This document shows positions 55,181 through 61,857 of a stretch of 64,000 nucleotides of DNA, one piece after another. The position numbers and the translations under genes were made by a program. Origin of the DNA: Rhodocyclales bacterium. Its GTDB lineage: Bacteria > Pseudomonadota > Gammaproteobacteria > Burkholderiales > Rhodocyclaceae. The notes under the pieces are model-generated. The model was not told where the DNA came from. It worked only from the letters and a program-made list of their open reading frames with translations, and did no database searches. The stretch lies in assembly GCA_016235765.1 (NCBI GenBank), contig JACRIZ010000068.1, positions 1 to 64,000 on the forward strand, read 5' to 3'. How positions within the stretch are numbered: position 1 is the first letter of the stretch; each line of letters starts with the position of its first letter.

Positions 55181-55414
55181 TTAAATGGCGCCGCTCGCGC
55201 GCAGTTCGGCGAGGACGACATCGATGCCCTTCTTGTCGATGGTGCGCAGACCGGCATTGGAGACGCGCAGGCGCACCCAGCGGTTTTCGCTTTCCACCCA
55301 GAAGCGGCGGCTTTGCAGGTTAGGCAGATAACGGCGCTTGGTCTTGTTGTTGGCGTGGGAGACATTGTTCCCAACCATCGGGGCCTTGCCCGTCACTTGG
55401 CAGACGCGAGACAT
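55181..55414 (-). CDS. rpmB: 50S ribosomal protein L28
   Basis: 77 residues beginning [20 protein letters not shown], containing [17 protein letters not shown], a standard L28. First gene of the rpmB-rpmG pair, with its own candidate promoter in the gap before radC. TTGGAGC lies just upstream of the ATG on the minus strand. Structural protein of the large subunit. Confidence 0.98.
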   Translation of the reverse strand: MSRVCQVTGKAPMVGNNVSHANNKTKRRYLPNLQSRRFWVESENRWVRLRVSNAGLRTIDKKGIDVVLAELRASGAI

Positions 55415-55452
55415 GGTCTTGCTCCAATTAGTCGAATTCAGTAAAGCCGCGC

Positions 55453-55482
55453 AGTATACCCGGAAATGAACCGACCTTTCAA
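55453..55482 (-). promoter_or_regulatory. candidate rpmB-rpmG promoter
   Basis: On the minus strand TTGAAA (55482-55477, 5 of 6 to consensus) and TATACT (55458-55453, 5 of 6) with an 18-bp spacer, about 38 bp upstream of the rpmB ATG and within the 75-bp gap after radC. Confidence 0.6.
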
Positions 55483-55489
55483 GCCTTTT

Positions 55490-56170
55490 TCAGACCAAGC
55501 CGCGTTCGGCGAAGGATAGGGGCAGGGCCCGGCCGGCGACGATGAAATGGTCGAGGACGCGCACATCGACCAGGGCCAGCGCCTCCTTCAGGTTGCGGGT
55601 CAGGGTTTCGTCGGCCGCCGAGGGCTCCGTGAGGCCCGACGGGTGGTTGTGGGCGAGAATCACCGCCGCGGCGTTGCGGGTGAGTGCCTGCTTCACGACT
55701 TCGCGCGGATAGACGCTGGTTTGCGTCAGGGTGCCGCGGAAGAGCTCATCCCAGCCGATCAAGCGGTTCTGGGCGTCCAGCCAGAGGGCGCCGAACACTT
55801 CGTGGTCAAGGCCGCCCAGCTTCAGCTTCAGCCAGTCGCGCGCCGCGCCGGGCGAACACATCAGGTCGCGCGCCTTCATGTCTTCGCCCAGCGCCCGGCG
55901 GGCCAACTCGAGAGTGGCGGCGAGTTGGGCAGCCTTGGCCGGCCCGAGTCCGGGCAGCTTCGCCAGGTCCTTCGGCGGCGTCTCGGCGAGCCGCGCCAGG
56001 CTGCCATCGACCTGGGCGAGCAGGTCGCGGGCGAGGTCCACGGCGCTCTTGCCCTTGACGCCGACGCGCAGGAAGATGGCCAGCAACTCGGCGTCCGACA
56101 GCGCCTGCGGGCCGAGCGCCAACAGCCGCTCGCGCGGCCGTTCGTTCTCGGGCCAGTCGGTGATCGCCAT
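55490..56170 (-). CDS. radC: RadC family JAMM-domain protein
   Basis: 226 residues, full length for RadC. An N-terminal helix-hairpin-helix-like region ([20 protein letters not shown], about 68-87) precedes the MPN/JAMM domain. The metal-binding motif is intact: [14 protein letters not shown] (H-x-H-x10-D) with an upstream Glu in [17 protein letters not shown] follows. The cellular role of chromosomal RadC is still unclear despite its name; an early link to DNA repair has been questioned. Divergent from coaBC, separated by 46 bp carrying an inverted repeat. The ATG at 56170 is the only sensible start, beginning [20 protein letters not shown]. Confidence 0.96.
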   Translation of the reverse strand: MAITDWPENERPRERLLALGPQALSDAELLAIFLRVGVKGKSAVDLARDLLAQVDGSLARLAETPPKDLAKLPGLGPAKAAQLAATLELARRALGEDMKARDLMCSPGAARDWLKLKLGGLDHEVFGALWLDAQNRLIGWDELFRGTLTQTSVYPREVVKQALTRNAAAVILAHNHPSGLTEPSAADETLTRNLKEALALVDVRVLDHFIVAGRALPLSFAERGLV

Positions 56171-56174
56171 TAGA

Positions 56175-56211
56175 AGGTAGAATTTCCGAATACTTTCAAT
56201 GGATTCTACCT
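56175..56211. promoter_or_regulatory. 9-bp inverted repeat in the radC-coaBC divergent region
   Basis: AGGTAGAAT (56175-56183) and ATTCTACCT (56203-56211) are perfect inverted copies 19 bp apart. Each arm contains TAGAAT, 5 of 6 to a -10 box, pointing towards coaBC on the plus strand and towards radC on the minus strand. It may be a pair of overlapping divergent promoters or an operator. Neither has a clear -35 box. Confidence 0.35.
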
Positions 56212-56216
56212 GTCAT

Positions 56217-57413
56217 ATGGCTGAAATCGCGGGCAAGCGCATCGTCCTCGGCGTCACGGGCGGCATCGCGGCCTACAAGGCGGCGGAACTGACGCGCCTG
56301 CTGGTCAAGGCCGGCGCGACCGTCGACGTGGTCATGACCGAGGCGGCGACCCGCTTCGTCAGCGCCGTGACCTTCCAGGCGCTGTCGGGCCGCCCGGTCT
56401 GGTCCAGCCTGTGGTCGGACGAGAATCGCTCCATGGCGCACATCGACCTGACGCGCGGCGCCGATGCCGTGCTGGTCGCTCCGGCCACCGCCGATTTCCT
56501 GGCCCGGCTCGCGCACGGCATGGCCAACGACCTGCTGACGACGCTTTGCCAGGCGCGCGACTGCCCGCTGCTGGTGGCGCCGGCCATGAATCGCCAGATG
56601 TGGGAGCAGCCGGCCACGCAACGCAACGTCGCACAACTGGCAGCCGACGGCGTCGCCGTCCTCGGTCCGGCGGCGGGCGAGCAGGCCTGCGGCGAGGTGG
56701 GCGAGGGCCGCATGCTGGAAGCGCAGGAAGTCTTCGATGCCTTGGTCGCCTTCGTGCAGCCCAAGCCGCTGGCGGGCAAGAAGGTGATGCTGACGGCCGG
56801 GCCGACCTTCGAGGCCCTCGACCCGGTGCGCGGCCTGACCAACACCAGTTCCGGCAAGATGGGCTTCGCGCTGGCGCGCGCCTGCGCCGAAGCGGGGGCC
56901 GAGGTGACGCTGGTCGCCGGCCCGGTCTGCGAAAGTCAGTCGTCGCGATACGCCGCCAAGCGCATCGACGTGGTGAGCGCGCTGGAAATGCGCGACGCCG
57001 TGCTGGCGGCGCTGCCCGGCCAGGACGTGTTCATCGCGGTGGCGGCGGTGGCCGACTACCGGCCGGCGTCGCCCAGCGAGCACAAGATCAAGAAGGGCGC
57101 GCAGACCTTGAGCATCGAACTGGTCGCCAACCCGGACATCCTGGCCGAAGTGGCGGCACGGCCCGATGCGCCGTTCTGCGTCGGCTTCGCGGCCGAGAGC
57201 CGGAATCTCGCCGAGTACGCCGAAGGCAAGCGCAAGGCGAAGAAGCTGCCGCTGGTGGTCGGCAACCTAGTGCAGGACGGCCTGGGCGGCGACACCAACC
57301 AGGTCACGCTGTTCGACGCCACGGGTGCCCACCCGCTGCCGGCCGGCGACAAACTGGCCGTCGCGCGCGGCATCGTTTCCCACATTGAGAGGTTGATGAA
57401 GTGCCCCGAATAG
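56217..57413 (+). CDS. coaBC: bifunctional phosphopantothenoylcysteine decarboxylase / phosphopantothenate-cysteine ligase
   Basis: 398 residues from ATG at 56217. Makes 4'-phosphopantetheine: CoaB joins cysteine to phosphopantothenate and CoaC, a flavoprotein, decarboxylates it. Seen: the CoaC half about 1-180 starts [20 protein letters not shown], with PAMNRQMW (substrate clamp); the CoaB half about 185-398 begins [19 protein letters not shown], followed by NTSSGKMG and the AAVADYRP and KIKK motifs. ATG at 56199 is an alternative that adds six residues, but it falls in the loop of the inverted repeat and family members usually start MAEIAGK-like. It overlaps dut by 13 bp. It supplies the CoA pathway that also feeds the PPTase and AT domains, though it is a housekeeping gene. 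Confidence 0.96.
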   Translation: MAEIAGKRIVLGVTGGIAAYKAAELTRLLVKAGATVDVVMTEAATRFVSAVTFQALSGRPVWSSLWSDENRSMAHIDLTRGADAVLVAPATADFLARLAHGMANDLLTTLCQARDCPLLVAPAMNRQMWEQPATQRNVAQLAADGVAVLGPAAGEQACGEVGEGRMLEAQEVFDALVAFVQPKPLAGKKVMLTAGPTFEALDPVRGLTNTSSGKMGFALARACAEAGAEVTLVAGPVCESQSSRYAAKRIDVVSALEMRDAVLAALPGQDVFIAVAAVADYRPASPSEHKIKKGAQTLSIELVANPDILAEVAARPDAPFCVGFAAESRNLAEYAEGKRKAKKLPLVVGNLVQDGLGGDTNQVTLFDATGAHPLPAGDKLAVARGIVSHIERLMKCPE

Positions 57414-57850
57414 ACGTCAAGATTCTCGACCAGCGGCTGAAGGACAGCCCTCCGCATTACGCGACACCCGGCTCGGCAGGCCTCGACTTGCGTGCCTGCA
57501 TCGAAGCGCCGATCAAGATCCATCCCGGCGAAACGCATCTGGTTCCAACCGGGATGGCGATTCACCTGGCCGACCCGGGGCTGGCGGCGATGATCCTGCC
57601 GCGCTCGGGGCTCGGCCACAAGCATGGCATCGTGCTCGGCAACCTGGTTGGCCTCATCGACTCGGACTACCAGGGCGAGATCTTCGTCTCGACCTGGAAT
57701 CGCGGCAGTCAATCCTTCACGCTCAATCCGCTCGACCGGCTGGCGCAACTGGTGGTGGTGCCCGTGGTGCAGGTCGCCTTCAACGTCGTCGACGATTTCG
57801 AGGCCAGCCACCGCGGTGAGGGCGGCTTCGGCAGTACCGGCCACGGCTGA
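57401..57850 (+). CDS. dut: deoxyuridine 5'-triphosphate nucleotidohydrolase (dUTPase)
   Basis: 149 residues, GTG start overlapping coaBC by 13 bp. Hydrolyses dUTP to dUMP and diphosphate, keeping uracil out of DNA and feeding dTMP synthesis. The five trimeric-dUTPase motifs are readable: [53 protein letters not shown] and the C-terminal [11 protein letters not shown]. The coaBC-dut order is common in proteobacteria. It ends at a strong hairpin terminator. Confidence 0.98.
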   Translation: MPRIDVKILDQRLKDSPPHYATPGSAGLDLRACIEAPIKIHPGETHLVPTGMAIHLADPGLAAMILPRSGLGHKHGIVLGNLVGLIDSDYQGEIFVSTWNRGSQSFTLNPLDRLAQLVVVPVVQVAFNVVDDFEASHRGEGGFGSTGHG

Positions 57851-57853
57851 AAA

Positions 57854-57881
57854 AACAAACCCCGCCGGAGCGGGGTTTGTT
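57854..57881. terminator. strong bidirectional terminator between dut and the fcc-type operon
   Basis: Perfect 12-bp stem (AACAAACCCCGC pairing with GCGGGGTTTGTT) with a CGGA tetraloop. A-rich sequence precedes it and TTGTT follows, so it can end transcription from both convergent units. Confidence 0.9.
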
Positions 57882-57904
57882 GTCTTGCAGTAACGACCGC
57901 TGAA

Positions 57905-59206
57905 TCAGGTCGACATTTCGGTCAGGATGTTCTTGAGCCAGCTATGGGCGTAGATCGCCTCCATCTTGGCGGCCGAGAAGTCGCCGGGCGAGACGCCGCC
58001 CGAATTCGGCACCGCGATGATCTTGCCTTCCTTGACCGCATAGACCGCCGCCACGCTCACCGCCTCGTGCTCGGTGATGTAGCTGTAGCAGGTGTTGATG
58101 CCGGACATCTCCGAGGTCTCCTTGCCGTTCATCATGGCCACGATGTTCATGGCGCAGACCTTGGCTTCGGAGTTGGCCGAGTAGCCCGACTTCGGCATGG
58201 CGCCGGCGATCGACGAGTCGCCGATCACATGGACGTCCTTGTGCAGCGTCGACTCGAAGGTGGTGGCGTTGACCGGGCACCACTTCTTGTCCTCGCCGAC
58301 CAGGCCGGCTTGCGCGGCGATGGCGGCCGCCTTCTGCGGCGGAATGATGTTGACCACGTCGCCCTTGACCTCCTCGATGCCTTCGATCAGCACGGTCTTG
58401 GTCTTGGCGTCGACTTCCGTGACCTTCTTTGCGGCGCGGTAGTCGATGATGCCGGCGTAGTTGTCCTTCCAGCCCTTGGTGAACAGCGGACCCTTGGAGG
58501 CGATGGCCGGGTTGGCGTCGAGGACGATGATCTTCGACTTCGGCTTGTGGTGCTTCAGGTAATGGGCGATCATGCTGGTCCGCTCGTAGGGTCCGGGCGG
58601 GCAGCGGAACGGCGACAGCGGCACGGACATGACGACGGTGCCGCCGTCGTGCATCGCTTCCAGTTGCTTGCGCAGCAGGATCGTCTGCGGGCCGGCCTTC
58701 CAGGCGTGCGGCATCACTTCCATGGCCGCGGCGTCATAGCCCTTCATCTCGTCGAGGCGGAAGTCGATGCCGGGCGAGACCACCAGGCGGTCGTACTTGA
58801 GCGTGCCCTTGGAGGTGACCACCGTGTGCGCCGCCGCGTCGATGGCGGTGACCTCGGCCTGCACGACCTTGATGCCGTGGTTGGCGGCCAGCTTGTCGTA
58901 CTTGATGGTCAGCGGCGTCAGGTCCTTGAGGATGCCGCCGATGTAGAGGTTGCTGAACGGGCAGGAAACGAAATGGTCGTTGCGCTCGACCAGCACCACC
59001 TCGATGCTCGAATCGAGCATGCGGACGTACTTGGCGGCAACGGTGCCGCCGTAGCCGCCGCCGATCACGACCACGCGACGCTTGGTCTTGGGCATGATCT
59101 CCGCGGCGCTGCCGGACGAAACTGCCGGGGCGCCAGCGCAGCCGGCCAGGGCGACGCCGGAGGCGCTGCCGAGAATCTTGATGAAACTTCTGCGATCCAA
59201 AGTCAT
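57905..59206 (-). CDS. FAD-dependent sulfide dehydrogenase-like flavoprotein (FccB family), Tat-exported
   Basis: 433 residues. Periplasmic flavoprotein related to the FAD subunit of flavocytochrome c sulfide dehydrogenase, which oxidises sulfide and passes electrons to a cytochrome c partner. Seen: Tat motif DRRSFIK (4-10), a lipobox-like LAGC (20-23), FAD fold VVVIGGGYGG (45-54), SCPFSN with Cys82 in the region where FccB binds FAD covalently, RCPPGPYERT (Cys202) and KWCPVN (Cys310), the likely redox cysteine pair, and a C-terminal FCSD flavin-binding region ending SWLKNIL. AAGGGGGAG precedes the ATG. It lies 12 bp downstream of a dihaem cytochrome, the expected partner. Sulfide as substrate is inferred from the family. 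Confidence 0.9.
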   Translation of the reverse strand: MTLDRRSFIKILGSASGVALAGCAGAPAVSSGSAAEIMPKTKRRVVVIGGGYGGTVAAKYVRMLDSSIEVVLVERNDHFVSCPFSNLYIGGILKDLTPLTIKYDKLAANHGIKVVQAEVTAIDAAAHTVVTSKGTLKYDRLVVSPGIDFRLDEMKGYDAAAMEVMPHAWKAGPQTILLRKQLEAMHDGGTVVMSVPLSPFRCPPGPYERTSMIAHYLKHHKPKSKIIVLDANPAIASKGPLFTKGWKDNYAGIIDYRAAKKVTEVDAKTKTVLIEGIEEVKGDVVNIIPPQKAAAIAAQAGLVGEDKKWCPVNATTFESTLHKDVHVIGDSSIAGAMPKSGYSANSEAKVCAMNIVAMMNGKETSEMSGINTCYSYITEHEAVSVAAVYAVKEGKIIAVPNSGGVSPGDFSAAKMEAIYAHSWLKNILTEMST

Positions 59207-59218
59207 GTCGTCTCCCCC

Positions 59219-59800
59219 TTACTTGTTGACGCTGGCATAGAAGTGCAGCAGGGCGTCCACATCTTCCTTGGACAGCGGCTTCACCTTCTCGGCCATCTTC
59301 TCGGGCATCTTGCGCTTGCCGGACTGGTACAAGTCCATCTGGATCTGCAAGTAGGGCAGCCACTGGCTGGCCATCACCGGCGTGTCGTCCTTGCCTTCCT
59401 TGCCGTCTTCCAGGTGGCAGCGCGAGCAGTTGGCTTCCTGCAGGCTGGCGCCCTTGGCGGCCTTGGCGGCGTCGACGGTCTGGTGCGTGAAATGCACCTT
59501 CTGCGCGGCGAAGAAGCCGCCGATCATGTCGATCTGCTCGTCGCTGTAACCCTTGGCGAGCCGGCCCATGACGGTGGCCGGGCGCTCGCCCGACTTGAAC
59601 TTCTTCATGGCGTCGACGATCGCGGTCTTCGACTGCCCGGCCAGGCTGGGCATGGTCGCGCCGGCGCTGCCGCCGTGCGTGCCGTGGCAGCCGGCGCAGG
59701 CGTTGGACAACATCGCCGCGGTCGGGCCGGCAGCGGATGCCGCGGCCGAAATTGTCAAAGCGCCGACTGCAAGCGCCAACGTGCTCCATCTTTGCTTCAT
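59219..59800 (-). CDS. dihaem cytochrome c (c4-like, FccA-type partner)
   Basis: 193 residues from ATG at 59800, chosen because GGAGGAG lies 6 nt upstream; an ATG at 59815 would add five residues. Signal peptide about 1-24 (ends AAASA). Two class I-type haem sites: CAGCH (Cys35-His39) and CSRCH in the second half, each domain with a downstream methionine candidate. The tandem layout (TMPSLAGQ, YSDEQIDMIGGFFAAQK, VMASQWLPYLQIQ, KMPEKMAEKV) is that of cytochrome c4 and of the cytochrome subunit of flavocytochrome c. Adjacent to the FAD subunit, so it probably accepts its electrons in the periplasm. Confidence 0.92.
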   Translation of the reverse strand: MKQRWSTLALAVGALTISAAASAAGPTAAMLSNACAGCHGTHGGSAGATMPSLAGQSKTAIVDAMKKFKSGERPATVMGRLAKGYSDEQIDMIGGFFAAQKVHFTHQTVDAAKAAKGASLQEANCSRCHLEDGKEGKDDTPVMASQWLPYLQIQMDLYQSGKRKMPEKMAEKVKPLSKEDVDALLHFYASVNK

Positions 59801-59851
59801 CTTGGTCTCCTCCATGAGATGGCAATGAACCGCTAGGTACTGCTTCCCCGC

Positions 59852-60757
59852 CTACTGCTTGCTAACGTTGTAATAGTTCTTGACGCCCTCGACGGCCTTG
59901 TCGAGGCCGAACTGGTAACCGAGGGACACGTAGTGGTAGCGCGCTTCGCTGAAATTCTCGTGAATCGCGAAGCCGAAGTTGTAGGTCTTGCCCGCGGCGA
60001 TGGCGTGGTCGCCCTTGCCGCCGCCGGCCAGCGATCGCTCGAAGGTGACGACCCACTTGTTGCCTTCCTTCTTGCCTTCCGCCTTGACGAGGCCCTTGCC
60101 GCCTTCCATGACGCGCTTGTCGGCAACGTAGCCGTCGACCGGCTTCTCGCCCTTGCCGCTGCGGAACTGGATCAGGTCGTAGAACTTGCCGCCGGCGAGG
60201 TCGGCGTCCTTGATGTACTTGGTTTTCTTGGGATCCTTGCCGTCCTTCATGGTGCGCAGGTCGGTATGGCAGGTCGCCCAGCAGCCGTTCAGGTCGGCGC
60301 CGGCCACCGTGCCGCCGCCGTCGAACAGCATGGTCAGCTTGGCTTCGTTCTTCTTGTCGGTCTTGTCGCCGCCGGCGGCGGGCGATTCCCACTCGACGCG
60401 CACGTACAGCTTGTCGCCGTCGTGGGCGGCCTTGAAGCTCGCCTGTACCCAGCCGCCCTTGCCGGCGGGCGGCTTCGGCTCCAGGACCGACTTCGACTGG
60501 CCGACCGGCTTGCCCGCGACGATGGCGTTGCCGACGTCGTTGGCATCGCCTTCATGGCACTTGGCGCAGGGACGCTTCTTGTCCACGATGTCGGGCACGG
60601 CGGAGTGGTCCGCCTTGTTCATCACCCACTCGTAGGCGGACTGGCCGGGGTAGAACAGCTTGAACTTGCGTTCGGTAACCTTGCTCCAATCGGGGGCGGC
60701 GGCAAACGCGCCGCTGACCATGCACGCGCCCGTCACTGCCAAGGCAATCTTCTTCAT
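59852..60757 (-). CDS. periplasmic cytochrome with ethylbenzene-dehydrogenase haem-binding-like domain
   Basis: 301 residues from ATG at 60757, preceded by AGGAG at 8 nt; longer upstream frame rejected. Signal peptide about 1-20 (MKKIALAVTGACMVSGAFA). One canonical haem site CAKCH (Cys64-His68), and a second CWATCH (Cys159, Cys163, His164) that has three residues between the cysteines instead of two. Beta-strand-rich sequence (KLYVRVEWESP, EAKLTMLFDGGG, NKWVVTFERSLAGG, KTYNFGFAIHEN, YHYVSLGYQFGLD) fits the EB_dh haem domain found in DMSO-reductase-family gamma subunits and related cytochromes. No molybdoenzyme gene is visible here. Lies between the NapC-type and c4-type genes, 65 and 51 bp away, so probably part of one electron-transfer chain. 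Confidence 0.82.
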   Translation of the reverse strand: MKKIALAVTGACMVSGAFAAAPDWSKVTERKFKLFYPGQSAYEWVMNKADHSAVPDIVDKKRPCAKCHEGDANDVGNAIVAGKPVGQSKSVLEPKPPAGKGGWVQASFKAAHDGDKLYVRVEWESPAAGGDKTDKKNEAKLTMLFDGGGTVAGADLNGCWATCHTDLRTMKDGKDPKKTKYIKDADLAGGKFYDLIQFRSGKGEKPVDGYVADKRVMEGGKGLVKAEGKKEGNKWVVTFERSLAGGGKGDHAIAAGKTYNFGFAIHENFSEARYHYVSLGYQFGLDKAVEGVKNYYNVSKQ

Positions 60758-60822
60758 CAATCGACTCCTGGTGCCGTAAGGTGGTCTGGAAAAACTGAAC
60801 AACAATTGACGCAACCGCCGGC

Positions 60823-61467
60823 TCAAGTCGCCGGCTGGTCCGCAGGGGCCTGCTCGAGCGCCTGGTGCACCGGCTTGTGGGCGATGCCCTTGTGGCATTC
60901 GATGCAGGTCTTGCCGTCTTCGACGGCGCCTTCGTGCTTGACCACGGAGCGGTCCTTCTGCTTCTCGGGGTCCATGTACTTGAAGTCATGGCAGTTGCGG
61001 CATTCCTTGGAATCCCGTTCCTCCATGCGCGCCCACACCCGCTTGGCCATCGTCAGTCGGTGCGCCTCGAACTTTTCGGGCGTATCGACGACGCCGGTGA
61101 TCTTGCCGATCACGTCCCGCGCAGCCATCAGCTTCTGGAAGGACTTGAACATGTAGTCGGTCGGCGTCTTGCTGCTGGCGACGTGGCAGTCGGCGCACTG
61201 CGCCGCGGCGCCGCTGCGGTTCTTGAAGTGGACCGTCTTCTTGAGTTCTTCGTACGGGATGCTCATCTCGTGGCAGGAGAGGCAGAACTCGGACCGGTTG
61301 GTGTATTCCATGCCCATGTTGAGCGCACCCCAGATCACGATGCCCAACACCGAGCCGACGCCCAGCATGCGCAGCATGGAGCATTTCGGTGGATTGAGAA
61401 GCCGGACGAACCAGCTTCTGCGTTGCTCTGAAGGGCCCTGGTCCTGGGGCGGGGTGTGGTCTGCCAT
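60823..61467 (-). CDS. NapC/NirT-family membrane-anchored tetrahaem cytochrome c
   Basis: 214 residues. Quinol-oxidising cytochrome that carries electrons from the membrane pool to periplasmic enzymes. One N-terminal membrane helix about 31-52 (MLRMLGVGSVLGIVIWGALN) anchors it. Four haem motifs: CLSCHEM (Cys62), CADCH (Cys91), CRNCH (Cys156), CIECH (Cys188), the usual NapC/NrfH number and spacing, with Met68 after the first haem. GAGGAG lies 8 nt before the ATG. First gene of the four-gene minus-strand set, downstream of a long intergenic region that probably holds its promoter. The direction of electron flow cannot be read from sequence. Confidence 0.93.
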   Translation of the reverse strand: MADHTPPQDQGPSEQRRSWFVRLLNPPKCSMLRMLGVGSVLGIVIWGALNMGMEYTNRSEFCLSCHEMSIPYEELKKTVHFKNRSGAAAQCADCHVASSKTPTDYMFKSFQKLMAARDVIGKITGVVDTPEKFEAHRLTMAKRVWARMEERDSKECRNCHDFKYMDPEKQKDRSVVKHEGAVEDGKTCIECHKGIAHKPVHQALEQAPADQPAT

Positions 61468-61857
61468 CAGTATGTCTCCTCTTGTGGCCGCAGTCTGATT
61501 CCGGATCGTTGTCCGCAGCCTTAGCTATTCTTGGTCTAGGGATTATTGCAGGACTCCATAGCCGCGGACAAGGGGCATGACGGCATTTATTTATCGAAGT
61601 GTGTGATTTTGCCCTCAGCGAAACTAATACGTGGTCAAACATGAGGCATATGCGGCAATGCGCTATGCCCGAATACGCAGATGACGCACCACAACATTTT
61701 GCATGAAATCGTTTATAAACAACGGCATGAGCATTAGTAAATTCTAATAAAGTGCGTGACAAAATGTCTGTGCACCAATAGTCCCATATCTTGATCAGTC
61801 ACCAATATTCACGGCTGCCGTTGGCTGATGGCGAGGCGGCTGTTGCATAATCACGAC
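61468..61857. other. 390-bp divergent intergenic region, relatively AT-rich, with dyads
   Basis: No gene seen. The sequence is visibly richer in A and T than its surroundings. It holds a hairpin (GGCATA 61645-61650 with TATGCC 61664-61669, extended by GCG/CGC), a perfect 10-bp palindrome GTTTATAAAC (61711-61720) and an imperfect dyad ATTAG-N6-CTAAT (61733-61748). It must carry the promoters of the cytochrome operon (leftward) and the ABC transporter (rightward). I could not place a convincing -35/-10 pair or a clean FNR box. Confidence 0.5.

Noticed and set aside
55547-60000. Plus-strand frames opposite radC and the fcc-type genes (for example 55547-56173, 57944-59836)
   Set aside because: Shadows of radC, FccB-like and cytochrome genes, whose motifs (JAMM, GGGYGG, CxxCH) are on the minus strand.
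61793-61810. FNR/ANR-like box around TTGATCAGTCACCAA
   Set aside because: The left half matches TTGAT but the right half does not match ATCAA after four spacer bases, so the site is too weak to call.
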